From: Seison nebaliae
Taxonomy: Eukaryota; Rotifera; Pararotatoria; Seisonacea; Seisonidae
Reading direction: 5' to 3'
Assembly: GCA_023231475.1 (NCBI GenBank)
Contig: JALJEE010001981.1
Span: 1 to 51,635 of the forward strand
Length of the DNA stretch: 51,635 nucleotides
A program made the position numbers and the translations under genes. The notes under the pieces were generated by a model. It did not search any database. It was not told where the DNA came from and worked only from the letters and a program-made list of their open reading frames with translations. This document shows positions 1-13,300 of the stretch, piece by piece (the stretch's first letter is position 1; every line of letters begins with the position of its first letter).

Positions 1-873
1 ATTTTCATTGATAAAATATTTTCAGCGAAGCTGTTCGACTCGCGAGGCGAACAAATGTAGATAAAATGTACGTACAAATTCAGACGACCAATGTATAGGA
101 GTTTCGCGAAACACTTGTTTTTCAAATTCCAGACATCAAAAATTTTGTACGTAAAAAATACATTTTGTTCGTGTTCGTTTCCCCAGCCAATCCAAAGAGA
201 TTGAAAACCGTAATAGCCGCAAAAAAATTTTCAATATATTTAAGAAGCATTAATTTAATATGATTATATGTTGTTGTAAAATTAAATAATATTATCATTT
301 TATTAATGGAAATGTTTTTCTTTTAAAAAGGATTGTGGAGTAAACAGATTTTAGAAAAGATAATAAATATAGTATAAATTTATATCATAGATTTTTGTTT
401 CTGTCCCTGTTTATGTTTTTAATCAAGAAAAACATCTAATTGATTTTAGGAGACTTATCAGAAATTAAGATTTCCATCCGATCCGTATAAGAGATGGAAA
501 CATATTTCAGTTGACAATTTTAAAGGAAGGTAAAATAATGAGAAGGTAATGGAATTGTAACAATTTGATAATGAAATAAATTGAGAGTGTGTGATGAATT
601 GATTTTTGAAGGTTTTCTTTGGAGTTCGCTCGGATTATATGACAATTGAAGAAGAGATAATAAACTTTTATTTTGAAGAGAATGATAATGAGACTGAGAA
701 TGAAGTGGATAATAAAGGAAAAGAATCGGAGATGGACTTTCTGTTAATTGAATAGATCGTTTTATGAGAATATGATAATTCTACATATCAATTATGCAAA
801 ATTAACAAAACAAGTGTTGAGATTGACGCATATTGAGGAGAATTCCATAGCACAACTATTATCGATCACAAGT
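1..873. other. AT-rich non-coding stretch at left edge
   Basis: No convincing gene is visible. The only open piece of note is a short acidic stretch on the plus strand at about 604-755 (last codons read MDFLLIE, then stop) without a good acceptor or upstream partner. It could be a terminal exon of a gene starting outside the window, but nothing supports that. Confidence 0.4.
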
Positions 874-881
874 TGAATTTT

Positions 882-1076
882 CTATTTCTTCTCGGTCGTT
901 GGAGGCGGAGAATGGAATGATGACAGAAGTTCTTCTTTGGCTTCATAGTGTGAGTGTGGAACGAATCGATTGATGTTATAGGAAGGAGATGTGGAATCGT
1001 AATCTTGTACAGGTACGACAATGATTTCATTTTTGTATTCGACCAGAATCAAAGGTGGAGGTATGAATCGTTCCAT
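882..1076 (-). CDS. possible small protein or last exon, unrecognised
   Basis: I do not recognise it. The frame from the ATG at 1076 gives 64 residues, beginning MERFIPPPLILVEY, hydrophilic and proline-rich towards the end (SPPPTTEKK). The composition looks more like real coding sequence than a chance AT-rich frame. The frame stays open upstream to about 1163, and a possible acceptor (RC reads ATTCGTCTAG) lies at about 1112, so it could be the last exon of a longer gene. No upstream partner exon was found. Expression is unproven. Confidence 0.28.
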   Translation of the reverse strand: MERFIPPPLILVEYKNEIIVVPVQDYDSTSPSYNINRFVPHSHYEAKEELLSSFHSPPPTTEKK

Positions 1077-1163
1077 TATATGGAAACGAATAATTTGAAA
1101 AATTGAGACTAGACGAATTGGGAAATGTGAAAATGATGTCGTACAACATACATTGTCGTACAA

Positions 1164-3048
1164 TGTTCTTTTTGTTTTGAAGAAGTTAGCATTTATTCGT
1201 CAACGACATGTACTTGTAGTGCATCTGACTTCCTCATATCAAATTTCAATGTTACACGAGAGACGAAGTTGAGACATGTAATGTCAAGCGAACAAATCGA
1301 TTATGTAAGAGAGAGGGGATGGAGGGAGGGTTGGATAGAAAGACGGCGAGTGAAGAGATTGAGTGGAAAAGTATGTTGGTCTTTCCCTAATACTCGATCG
1401 ACGATAAGTCTGTCTTATTACATAATTGTACATATGGAGAATATATAGGGGAAACATAATAATTTGCGTTTGTTAGTGAAGAATTCTAATTTATTGAGAT
1501 GTTTACAATCTAATTATGTAAGTTTGTTGAAACTAAATGAAGGGAAATATGTTGGGGAGGGCGAACAGGCTTCCCCACAACCATCTTCCATTAAAAGGAA
1601 TCTTTTCACAATCTTACCACCATTTTCCGCATGCACAAATCTCAATCAGTTCGAATGAACATGTGCAAGTCAATAATGAGTATTGTCAAAATGATTTTAT
1701 AGGCAATTTCCCATAAAAATTGGCACATTATCTTTAGGAGAGAAAGGTGAAATTGTTGAAATTCGTTCGACCTTTTTCGATATCATTCACTTTTTAATTG
1801 CGCTCTACATCTGCTACAATGTGTATGTTGGACATATGATTGTATGGATAGTTAATTAGAAGATATTGTCTGTTGTATATGTAGTATGTTGAGTGAAGTT
1901 TGTTGATGATGACTCATTCAATTGATCGACTTAATTTTCGGGTACTTTAAGGTGATTATTCATGTGCATTGGCATTCGTTCGGATGTGCGGAAAGAGTAG
2001 TCGGAATTGGTGGTAGGTGGTAGGAAGGAAGGGAATTGGCATGAATTCAAAGCATTTTTCCTTATATAAATTACTCGAACGGAAATCAAAGTTAATGGGC
2101 AATGATGATGACCAGTAGCCCATCGGAAAGAAAGTTGTTTCCTTCAACTTGAGCGAGAAATTTCGAAAGATAATTTCTTTTTAAGCATTCCTAATCGGTA
2201 ATGTCCAAGTTAACTGGATGTCAATTGGTGTTAATGTTTTGGGTCAACTTTTATTCATGGAAATATTCGATGATAACGATTGAGTTGTGTAGCCGTTTGT
2301 GAATGTGTAGTACGGGAGTCACTTCGAAATGAGATAATCGAATAAACTTATGTTCAACAAGCGTACAGTTTGATGGATGTTCTATAGTTAATTGAGATTG
2401 CTAGGAAGAATTAATCGGATTTCACTTGTCATAATTAATTAGAAAAGAAGACTCCTCCTCTATCTCTCTTTTCTCTCCTCTTCATTTGGTGCACTTGACT
2501 GGCCCAATGGATTGGGAGAGGAACATAATGAGAGTGGGAATGAACTTCTTAATCCTTTACTTCTCCCTTCTATGAGAGATGAGACTTTGTGATTGATTAA
2601 AAATTATCTTCTTACTTTCCGTTAGGCGATTAGATGAAAGTTTTTTATATCCAAATTTATCTGTTTGATTTGGATGAATCATATCAGTTTATTTGTCTGT
2701 TGTGGAAGAATGGAGGGGAGGTGCATCGATTGCTCATATTCCCCTAACACAATCACTAGTTATACGTGTGAAGAAAATGATGATGATGATGATGATGAAT
2801 ATGTAAATGATTTTAATGAAGGAACGTAAATCGGTAGATTTAACGGAAAGATTACCATCGACATGGAATATGAGGAAATACGTTTTCGAAAAAACTTCCG
2901 CTCGATTTAATTGAACATGTGCATGTACAATCGTAGAGAGATATATAAATAAATATATATTAACATATGTTAATATCTCCCGTCCAGATGTAGAGGAGAA
3001 AGTGAACGAGACAGAAAATTGGGAAATTAACAGAATCAATCTCTTCAT

Positions 3049-3049
<1 letters not shown>
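1164..3049. other. intergenic, upstream of InaF-motif gene
   Basis: No gene is supported. Short frames on both strands lack codon structure or real ATG starts. A small (TGA)n run lies near 2777-2797. The right part is presumably the 5' flank of the gene that starts at 3096. Confidence 0.4.

Positions 3050-3080
<31 letters not shown>
3050..3080. repeat. (CA)n microsatellite
   Basis: About 15 perfect AC units end 15 bp before the ATG at 3096, so the repeat probably lies in the 5' UTR or core promoter of the InaF-motif gene. It keeps an antisense frame open that reads as alternating Val-Cys, which is not a gene. Confidence 0.95.
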
Positions 3081-3081
<1 letters not shown>

Positions 3082-3095
3082 ACTCGTCAAAGGGA

Positions 3096-4187
3096 ATGCA
3101 TTCACATGAAGTTCTCACCAAACCTCACAAACTTCATCAGAGACGGAAACATTGGAAGAGGAAAGATACCGAAACTGATATGAAATCAATTCGTCAATCA
3201 ACCGATTTCGATAACGAACAATGCAACCGGTTCCACATGCGAAGAAAGAGAACAGGCTCCTTCATCAATCGATCATCCAGAGACACTATTCCTAATCTCA
3301 ATACTCATCTCATTAACAAACGACAACAACAACTATATAATTACGAGAAACAGCAACATCAACAGCAACAACAACAACAGGCACCTCAGGCGTCCATCGT
3401 TCAACAGAACAATTTCGACGAAGTTAAATATCGATTAGGATTAGTTCATCGTCAATCTACATCGGATGATGATGAAGATGATGAGTATAACGACGATGAT
3501 GAATTGGAAGAAAATGAAGATATGATAATAATTGAACATGATGAGAATAAAACGAATCAACGGGAACATAATAAAATAAAATTATCAACAGATCTTTTCA
3601 TAGATTCGAAAATATCAGAAAGAATAGACAAACCATCAACTAATCATATCGCTTCTCCCATTCCCACAATTCACTCCCATCAGCTTCTATCTACTCTACC
3701 TAATACATCAATACGGAAAGAAAGTAGGAATTATGTGAACTGTAAAATTTCGTCAGTTAATTCACATATCCCAATTCCCACTATCAAAACAACATCGACG
3801 ATAGAGAATTGTGAGTCAAAAGATCTCATGAATAATTTGCACAATAAATTCTCTTACAAATCTCTCGATAAATTGTGTCAATCCAACAACAATTTAACAT
3901 CGAAAAGTATCTCTAATTATTCGAGTAAATTAGAAATGAACAATATCGATTATGATAAATCGAATATTGATTCTCCAACATCAGCTTATCGGAAATCGAC
4001 AAAATCCCAATTAAAATCTCAGAAATGTTATGAACATTTTTGTTTTCTTCAGTCACCAATCGAACAAACCAATCTCTTCCGAATAGCTACCATTTTCATT
4101 TATTGTCTTTCTATTTCAACGGTGGGAATCATTCTCATGATTTACTATCTCTTCATTTGGCGTATTCCTATTCAACTCGATAAATAA
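3096..4187 (+). CDS. InaF-motif single-pass membrane protein (long form)
   Basis: Single-exon frame of 363 residues. Residues 1-310 are hydrophilic and low in complexity: a basic start, a poly-Gln run (about 88-95), an acidic Asp/Glu block (about 124-140), then a Ser/Asn/Lys-rich linker. Residues about 324-355 hold one membrane span that fits the InaF motif: an aromatic-rich helix with IFIYCLSIS, then GIILMIYYLFIW. InaF proteins of insects are small membrane proteins; Drosophila InaF is needed for TRP-channel function in photoreceptors, and vertebrates have INAFM1/2. Those proteins are short, so the long disordered N-terminus is unusual. The C-terminus is only eight residues past the span. 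The ATG at 3096 has another in-frame choice at 3108. The gene ends 24 bp from COQ9 on the other strand (tail to tail). Family call rests on the motif alone. Confidence 0.7.
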   Translation: MHSHEVLTKPHKLHQRRKHWKRKDTETDMKSIRQSTDFDNEQCNRFHMRRKRTGSFINRSSRDTIPNLNTHLINKRQQQLYNYEKQQHQQQQQQQAPQASIVQQNNFDEVKYRLGLVHRQSTSDDDEDDEYNDDDELEENEDMIIIEHDENKTNQREHNKIKLSTDLFIDSKISERIDKPSTNHIASPIPTIHSHQLLSTLPNTSIRKESRNYVNCKISSVNSHIPIPTIKTTSTIENCESKDLMNNLHNKFSYKSLDKLCQSNNNLTSKSISNYSSKLEMNNIDYDKSNIDSPTSAYRKSTKSQLKSQKCYEHFCFLQSPIEQTNLFRIATIFIYCLSISTVGIILMIYYLFIWRIPIQLDK

Positions 4188-4211
4188 CAAAAGGGAAAAC
4201 AAATTTTATTT

Positions 4212-4923
4212 TTAACAGAACAATCGTCTCCAAATAACATCGGCCGTTTGTGAGAACAATAATCGATTCTTCTCTAAAACATCGATGCCACCGAGAACAT
4301 TCCCACAATTGGCAGCAACTTTCCCGACGAATTCTCTCACTTCATTCTCATCATCATTTTGGATCCAAAACATCTCCGACGAGAACCAACCCGCACAGAT
4401 CACTGATCGATTCTTGTAATAATTCTGGAAAATCTCTTTTTCATCTGCATTGCAAATGGTATCGGCGAATTCTCCACTTTGTCTCACGAGACTTCCCACA
4501 TTCTCCGGCATCAACATAACTGCGATGGCTTTCGGCCAATGACGACGGAAAGGTCGAATGAATTCCAATCGATGACCAATACCAAATTCGATTAACTCAC
4601 AACTTTTCGTTTGTTCAAGAAAATATTCTATAATAAATAAAACATCTTCCAAATTTTAACTTTAGTCGATTATCAGGAAACTTCTTCAGGATATCTTTCC
4701 TCATTTCTTCCGTTGCATTTTTCATGGTGAATTCGATTAATAAACTTGTTGCCGTTTTCTTTCCACCGATAGTGGAAGCGACAGCTGATGATAAATTCAG
4801 ATCCTTCGCCGCTTCCATTATGGCTTTCCTTCCAAAACCATATTCAGGAATGAATTTCATTGCACGTGAAAGAATTTCATTTGTATTGGAAGTGGTGTAG
4901 AATCGTCTCAAAATTAACATCAT
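4212..4923 (-). CDS. COQ9: COQ9, ubiquinone biosynthesis lipid-binding protein
   Basis: Two exons, 4923-4661 and 4602-4212, joined across a 58-nt GT-AG intron; together 217 residues. COQ9 sits on the matrix side of the inner mitochondrial membrane, binds isoprenoid lipids, and partners COQ7 in the hydroxylation step of coenzyme Q synthesis. The N-terminus is basic and hydroxylated (LILRRFYTTS), as in a mitochondrial presequence. The TetR-like first helices carry the family pattern YGFGRKAIMEAAKDLNLSSA, followed later by the conserved HWPKAIAVMLMPENV (human HWPRALSILMLPHNI) and a Trp-containing stretch (GWFSSEMFWIQND). Length is short against human (318) but near nematode forms. It lies tail to tail with the InaF-motif gene and 247 bp downstream of the SPFH gene on the same strand. 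Exon junction inferred by frame and by alignment from memory. Confidence 0.85.
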
Positions 4924-5170
4924 TCAATTCCACAATCAAATAAATCGGAAAATGTCTAACGAAGAATTAATTAATTAATTAATGATTAAATTAATTTAAT
5001 GAAATTGATGAGAAATGAAATTGAAAAAAGGAATTTTATGGAAAAGAAAAAATTAAGAATTAAATTTATGCAAATTATCAATAAATGATTTGATATATAA
5101 AAGAATTCTAGAAAAATCTCTCAATAAATAATTAGAAAAAAAATTAATTGAATGAATGAGACGAATAAGA

Positions 5171-6885
5171 TTATTTGAGAATGGTCGTTATAAATGATAA
5201 AATATTTTCCTCCATTCCATAAGTGTTTTGTTTCATAACAATATTCTTTTTCAAAATATTCCGTTGAGTAGAATTGTAAATGAATTGAGTGACATATTTA
5301 CGATCGTTCAATGCTCGTATCAAAATCAGAGATAAAAGATATCGATTATTATCGATTTGTAACATATTGCTCAATTTTTTAGTTCCACTCATCTTACTCT
5401 CCGACACAATAATAGACGCTTTTGTCTTCCCATTCACTTTCACAATTGTTGATTGTTCCACTTTGGCCAATGTGGAAACTTTGTTTTTTTCTTGTAAAAT
5501 TGCATCTGTTTTTATCAATGTATCTTTTTCTTCTGAAATTTGTTTTTGATAAAATTGTTCTTTCTCATTCTCCAATTTGATGAGTGTTCTCTCCATGAAA
5601 ATCTTTTTGAGATTTTCATCCACAACAACTTGATGAAGAAGAAGATTGTTGATGGAAATGAATAATTTCTTTTCCAATTCTTTAATTAAAATTCGTTTAA
5701 TAGTATTCATGCAACCCATTCGATTATCCAACCAGTCATCTCTCGTGAAATGAGAGGCTTGATTCTTCACAGCTGTAATAAAATTTCGACTGAGAACATC
5801 ATGATGTAAACGACTGGTTTCGGGATCACCATAATTTCGATATAATTCACCGAAACGATCCGTGTCGTAATGATAGAGGAGAATGAGTGATAATTTCATT
5901 TCATTTAGATTCTCATCTGTCCAAAATTGGACATTTCTCTTCATCATTCGAATCGTTTTCGAATAAGGAATGATGGTTTGATGGAGACTCGTAAAAAAGT
6001 GACCACCACCTATCAACACTTTCTCCGTATTCACAGACGATGTAATATTGTTATATAGAAGACCGAACTATATGATTGAAATGACTGAATAGAAATGACG
6101 AAAAAAAAATGAAGGAAACTTGATGATATTCGAGAATCATAAACGATCGAGCCAAAAGCATACAACTCACCACAATCAGAATGATGGCGACAAATGCGAT
6201 TATTATATATTTCGATTTGACTAATTTGTCATATCTGAGAAATTGGAGAATGAAATGAGATTTGATGGAAATGGAAACCGATTAAAAAATCGTTTGGCAC
6301 TTTCCTCCGAAGCGATTGATCTGTTATCAATCTGTGATTGAACTTCATAATCGATATTTGTTTTGGAAATGGCGGAAGTAGGAGTGGCGAGAAAATGTTC
6401 GTCTAAACAGAATTTTCAAATGAAACAATTGTGAAAGAAATTCAACTTGTTGTTGTAGCAATGGGAGAATTGTTGGGGTCATCGTCAGTGACAGTGAGTA
6501 GAGAATTATCTTCTTCTTCCTCACCTAAAAGGGAAGAGGTAAGAGGAATGAGTGAATGAAATGGGAAGGAGGGTGGATGGATTGAGTCGACGGGATTGGT
6601 TGAATGTTCAAATGCAAACTATTAAACGAAGAACAAGAGTCAATGGTAGTATGGTTAATGTTATGGTGAACGGGAGGTTCGAGAGGAATCGTAGTGTTTA
6701 TTTTACCTTCCAGTCGATCATCTGAACGATTGCGTCGTCGATTTCTTAATTCGAATCGTTCAACTTGTCTATCTTCAATATCCACCTCCGATGAAGAGAA
6801 GAAATTCTCCTAAACAAATTTAATTTATTAATTTAATTAAATTGCGTCAAACCGATTCATCGATATCCGAAGAACTCTTGTCCAT
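5171..6885 (-). CDS. membrane-anchored SPFH/band-7 domain protein
   Basis: Six exons: 6885-6853, 6809-6707, 6524-6447, 6402-6279, 6234-6171 and 6067-5171. All are GT-AG with matching phases, total 432 residues. Residues 1-113 are hydrophilic and acidic (ENFFSSSEVDIEDRQ, then GEEEEDN). A single hydrophobic span follows (YIIIAFVAIILIV, about 121-138), then an extra-membrane start (VNTEKVLIGGGHFF) and a band-7-like region: beta-rich VQFWTDENLNEMKLSLILLYHY, then charged helices with YRNYGD and a Lys/Glu coiled coil at about 290-350. SPFH proteins form oligomeric scaffolds on membranes. I cannot assign it to stomatin, prohibitin, erlin or flotillin; it looks like an unassigned branch. Introns are 43, 182, 44, 44 and 103 nt. 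It is head-to-head with DOP1, 491 bp apart. The exon model is firm; the family call is moderate. Confidence 0.65.
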
Positions 6886-7376
6886 TATTCATTGAACATC
6901 TTCCATTTACTTCAGAAGGAAATATGTTGATAAGGACAAATTAACAAAGTTACATAATACAATTGCTAAATAATGGGATTTCTTATGGAAATTTTAAGAT
7001 TTTTAAAGTAAAAATCCAATTTTAATTTGGAGCTTTAATTTTAATAGCATAAATAAAGATAAAAATGTTGAAGAAATAATTGAGATAAAATTATATTTTT
7101 AATTCTTCATAACCTGTATAATTATGAATGTTATTTATATAAGCTAAATGTTTAAAGAAATAAACTGAAAATTAGAAAATGAGAAAAATGTTTATTTTAA
7201 ATTTTGAGCTTTACATTTATAGAAAGCTAAATTTTTGAAATAAGCATTTAAATGATGATTCATCATTCTCAAGAAATGGCAATGGAAGGTATTTAAATTA
7301 GATAATTTTTAATAAATGATACATCATATTACCAGTAGTTGTCCAATGAAGTTTTGAAAAAGTCGTTGCTTGAATT
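6886..7376. promoter_or_regulatory. divergent intergenic spacer between SPFH gene and DOP1
   Basis: Very AT-rich spacer of 491 bp between two start codons facing away from each other. It must hold the 5' flanks of both genes. No clear TATA box or other named site could be assigned. Confidence 0.4.
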
Positions 7377-10300
7377 ATGACCATTGTTTCATCTTCACCT
7401 CCTCCACACACCCCTTCATCGTCACCGTTAAATGTCTCGCTCTCATCAGACGACCGTCCAATTAACAAGAACAACAATAACAATATCGAATCATCTCAAC
7501 CGAATATTATGGTGGCGAATATGGATCAGAGTATTGGAAGTAAGAATTTCCAGAAATATTCTTCGGCAGTTGATCGTGTCATCAAATTGTTTGATACGGC
7601 GAAAGAATGGGCGGATCTGATTAATGCTTGTGAATTATTGTTAAAGACAATGAATGTTTATGACGAAATCTATCAAATTCCAAAGAGACAACAATTAATT
7701 TCTAAATTGACACATTGCTTTCATCCCAATCTACCACATGGAGTACACCTTAAGGCACTCTCCATATTTCATGTGATGTTCAATTTATTGGTGAAAGCCA
7801 AAAGACTTGACATCCTTGCAAAGGAGTTGCCTATCCTTTTCTATTCTCTTCCTTCTCTTTTTAGTCGTGGAGCGATGAACGTGAAAAATGAGTTACTCGT
7901 TATCGTCGAACGATATTTGATGTTATTGGATGGTGGAGAATTGTTACCATGTCTCGTGTCGTTATTTATTGGAATTATGCCAGGATTGGAACCAGGATTC
8001 GATTTTTATGATCGTATTTATTCCCTATTACTCACAATTAATAGTAAATTGTATAATTGTACGAAATCGTTCCATCAATTTTATCAATGTTTATGGGAGT
8101 CGATGAATTGTATGAATTCTTCCACCAAATTTCAAACATTCAATTTCATCATCAATCAATTCTTGAAGAAGGAACCAATTATGAAACAAACGTATCTGTA
8201 TGGTAAACATCCGGAAATTATGACAAATATTTTATGTCAATCACTCTCTATTATCGATCCTCAACAACAATCGAATATGACACAATCAACAGCTACAACT
8301 GTCATCATGTCGGAGAATGATACAAATGAGACATTTCTCCTTTTACAACGAGCAGCACTCGAATTTCTCCTTCAATGTCTTCCACTCAACATTTGTAAAA
8401 TGTTATTGAAGAGTCAATCACTTTACGTTCTTATTTTCAATGCTTGTTCCACATTAAGACGTCGCGAATTAGCCTTAACGAGACGAGTCCTCCTTTGGCT
8501 TCAATCGATTGAAGATGATAAATATTTAATTCTTAATTCTTTCGAATTTCATATTAGTCGAATTTATGTGAAAAATGATTATGGAAAGAAAAGTTTGTTG
8601 AAGAAATTAGAAGCGGTTGAACAACGGTCTGATAATGTTATGATCGATCCAATAATTATCGTTCAATTAATTCTAATTTTAGCCGAACATGATATTGTCG
8701 GTCGTCAATTGATGGATTCGTTAACACTCAAACTCTTATCTCATCTCGTCAATCCCAAACTTCTAGTGAGAGAATTGAATGTTCAATTCATATCGAAAGA
8801 ATTTATCGAAGAATTTCCTTTTTATCTTCATGGTGGTCATGCCACTGTATTGGAGAAGTTTTTGGCAGCCATTCAACCATCGTTTCCATGGCAATTAATT
8901 CAACAAGAATTAAAACAAAATTTAAGATTATTCCAATTCCAAAACATTCTCTTTCTCATCGATGGTCTTCTCAATCGAAAGATTGATTATCATTCTTCCA
9001 TTCTTAAAGATATTTTCCGTCATCTCTTCAAATGTCTATTGAGAGATGGACAAGAATGTTCTACCAATTCCCATCAACAATTTATTGTAATCGCTTCTGA
9101 ACTCTACGAACGATCATCTACCCAATGGATAATGGATGAAGATGATGAACTTTTTGAACTTTATATCAATCGATTGGAATTGGGAGAGAAAGAAAATAAA
9201 ATTTATTTGAAGAATCAACTCCAATTCTTCCAATCAACAATTCTCGAATTGTATAAAGGAGAGAATTATTTGAAAAAGATTTTCCATTTAGCTAATCGAT
9301 ATCCGATCGATTTAGATTATCAACATCTTCTCGTCTCTTATTTACATAATGAAATGAAAAAAGAAGATGATGTTGTTATTATACCTAGATCTTCACTCAT
9401 TCAACTTTATCGTCGTTCCATTAATAATTTGTGGGAAGAATTGAAAACGGTAAGGAATCAAACATCATTTCAATCGTATGTAGATCTGATGAATGAATTG
9501 AGTCAATTCATCGCACTCCAAACAACAACTCGATTGAATTATATTGAAGAATTATTCTTTGAGAAAGACAAATCGGATGAATTGATATCGATTAGACTCG
9601 TATTGAAAATGATGGATTATCAAGCTGATATCGTTGGACATGATATCATCGGTTATGTTTTAAATGAGGCTATGGAAAATTGGGATGTTGAAATTTTAGT
9701 GAAGAATTATTTGAAGAGTAGTGAAAAGAATATTCTCAATTGTTTCATTTCCATTTTACAACAATTATTCCAGACAAATTATTCAATTCAATTAAAATGT
9801 TTCATCGCTCATTTGAATGGTGAACATGCCGGTATTGATTTATGGAATTTATTCACTCTCTCTTATTGTCAATATTCGTTTCAAGAACATAAAGATGGTC
9901 AGATCGAATCAATCGATGAATTGAAAGAAAATTTAAATGAAAATTATCTCTCACAATTCCAATTATTCCAATACGCACTTCGATTTATTGAATGTGAACA
10001 ATTGGAGACAGTTGTCGATTTGTCGATGAACGAATTAAATAATAAACATTTAGAGAAACAAATAAGGAAATTCTTTTATTGGCATTGGTTTGATAATGAG
10101 AAACGAATCGTTTCTTCAATTAACAGTTCCTTCAATTTACTCATCGCTTATTTATATTCGAAAGAGATCGATCATTCGAACGAGATGACGAATGATATTC
10201 TCACCATTTTCCCATCCTCATATTTCACGTTTAATGCAGGTATATCAAAACATTCTCTTTTTAATAATCCACTTATCATCAATCCGCATGATAATGAATG

Positions 10301-13300
10301 GGAGGATCGTATCAACATTTTCGAAATTATTCTCCGAATGTGTCTTTTCTATCTGAATATCGAATCTGTATCGATATCAGTGAAAACGGAAGCGATTAAA
10401 ACATTCAATAAATTCTTTCCATTAATTCAAAAATCGGAAAATTCTGTTTCCTTTTCCGTCACGGCCGTACAAATTATGGGACAGATCCATCAACTTCATC
10501 AGATGGAGACGGTGGATGAATCGATTCTCGATTATTATGATCATTTATTAAAATCGATAATTCAATTGATCGAATTGGAAGTGAGTGAGAAAGATAGAGA
10601 ATGCACTCTCAACTCATCCAAATATGAGTGGCAAGTTTTAGAACGATTAAATTGTTCATCAATCAATAGATTTATTTCATCTCATATCGACAATTATTGT
10701 CCGTTGATCAATAGTCCAATTTTCCTCACATTTATTTATGATCGAATTGTTGACATATGTGAAATGGGAGACAAGAAAAAAGAGAAATCGAATTTAATGA
10801 TTTCATCATTTGTCAACTGTTTTCAATCCATTCTCAATCATTTATCCACCGATTTCCTCTCGTCTCTCGTTAAGGGAACTCAGAAAATTTTGATAAATCA
10901 AAAAGAATTATTTCAACATTATCGACCCATTCTCATAATATGGAATTCGATCATTGAATATAATGGCGACGTGGGAATTAGTTGTATCTGTGAAATTTTG
11001 GATTTGTTAGCAAAGATGAGTGATCAAATCGACATCATTCTCAATAAACGACAAGAAAATAAGAATGAAGAAAAAGAAGGAATGGAAGAAGGAAATAATG
11101 ATTTGTGGAGATATATGTCAACAGAAGAATTGTTAAGAGAAGGTATTTCATCCATTTTACAACATCTTTATGATTATGATATTACCACTTTCGTATTAGG
11201 TGTCATTACTACCAATAATGGTAAATTGTTGAAATGTATCGAGAAGAAGTTATCAGGAGCAGATATTATTCTTCGAGGAGTTTTTCCCTTATTTTATTAT
11301 TGTCCCGAAATCAATGTTCGTGAAAGTGATATTTCTAATTTCCTTTATGATTTCATTGATAATCAAACTCATCCATCCCTTCTTTTACCTGCATTAATTC
11401 AACTTAATTCTCTCATTTTTACTCACCATCAAACGGAATTGAATCATTCTCACAATTCGTCACAACAACAACAACAACAACAATTGGAACAACAATCAAA
11501 TAAATCATCGTTGACCATTTATCAATTTTATACAGATATTATTGTGATGTTGAAGAAATTTCGATTAGTCGAACAATCGAATGCAGTACTCGAACAGAAA
11601 TTATTCGCATTCATCGACACTTCCATCACTCGACGTACATTGACAAATAAATGTATTCATCGTCTTTATAATATTTTAGGTGATATCGTTTACACATGTC
11701 GAGAGAAGATGAAGAGTGAACAATCTATCAACATTCCCAATTTGCCTAATACAATCTTCCAATTAACGAAATGTATCACTAACGATATGGATACGGTGAC
11801 GAAATCTATTCCGAAATTATTCACCATATTTGGAGGGAATGACAATCATCATGAAGATCAATCGAACGATGATCATCAATTATCATCAATTGATGATTTC
11901 CTTTTATATCAAATCATCATTCCAATAATTTATCCAATTCTAAAGAAAACTAACAACGATTCTATCACCATTAACAACAACAGCAATAACATGACGAATG
12001 ATGATCGTTTGGGATGTTTGAAGATGTTACATCAATTTATGGATTCTAATCGATCTACTTATCGGAAGATGATACGAAAAGCGAAGCCAATTCAACGATT
12101 ATTTTTGAACGAACTTTTCCTTAATATGGAAATTCAATTGATGGATTGGCATTATGAGGAGATGTATTATTATTTCAAATGTCTTCTTTCCATTCTCACT
12201 AATCATCGTTCTAATCTTCTCCAAGTGAATGATGCGAATCTCATCAATGAATCAATGGTACAACGTATCACTGCTACACTCTCAACACCCACTGGAAATC
12301 TTTTCCCGTCACGTCTCATCATCCATCAGAAAACCACAAGTGACATAATTCAACGATTGACGATTCTCATGTTAATCTCACCCGTCAATTATTTTCAAGT
12401 GTTACACGTTGAACTCATTACGAGAATTCAGGATGTTCTCATTCAATTACCATCAGATCGTTTGACATCGTCGATATCGATGAATATTTTTAATCAACTC
12501 GTTTCGTCTGATAAAAATTCTACGGAAATATTCGATTATCTTTACGATATCTTCTCCATCTCTCAATCGTCTTCCAATAATAGTAGTTGGTGTGAAGCGG
12601 AACCTCACGTTCTCCATTTACATTTATCTTTCGCTCTTTTTGCTCGAATGGCCGTTCTTCGATTACATGGCAATCAATTAATGACATGTTGGCAATTGAT
12701 ACTTCAATTACTTCAATGTGCTATGCATTCATTTGAAATCGATTTAATCGATCTCCTCCATCAACATGATGAAGAGATTAGTTATGATTATACGACATCA
12801 CTCCGTCTCATTATCTACCTCCATTATTTGAAATTATTACATTTCATTCAACATTCTCCCATCAATTCCTCTTTACATTCATCTTTCATTCAGTTCTTTT
12901 TTTCTTTCTTTTTCTCAACTTTATTCTCTTAATTTTAATATTCTTATATAGTAATCGTTGGTATTATTTCATTAATGATTGGAATGAAATTAAAGAGAAA
13001 ACAATTAAATTGAATGATGGACATTCTTGTCAAATTCTCTTCCAACAATTTTATTCGAGAACCGCATTTATTCCATACATTTTCCGCTTGTCAATTCTCA
13101 TTGATCTATTAGTTATTCTCTTTTAATTTATCTTCTTTTTTTTTTTAAATCATTTCTTTCGGACAGATTAAGAAAGAAAATCGTCTATCTAATGAGACTC
13201 TTCGTATTATCTACAATGATCGTGATATGGATGAAGCAGATACACCTAATGACTATCGGTCGTCATTAGACGTGAATGAGAATTCGGAAGAAATGGAGAA

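Noticed and set aside
2734-3105. Minus-strand frame with Val-Cys repeats
   Set aside because: Open only because of the (CA)n microsatellite.
4250-4519. Plus-strand frame over COQ9
   Set aside because: Antisense shadow of a conserved gene.
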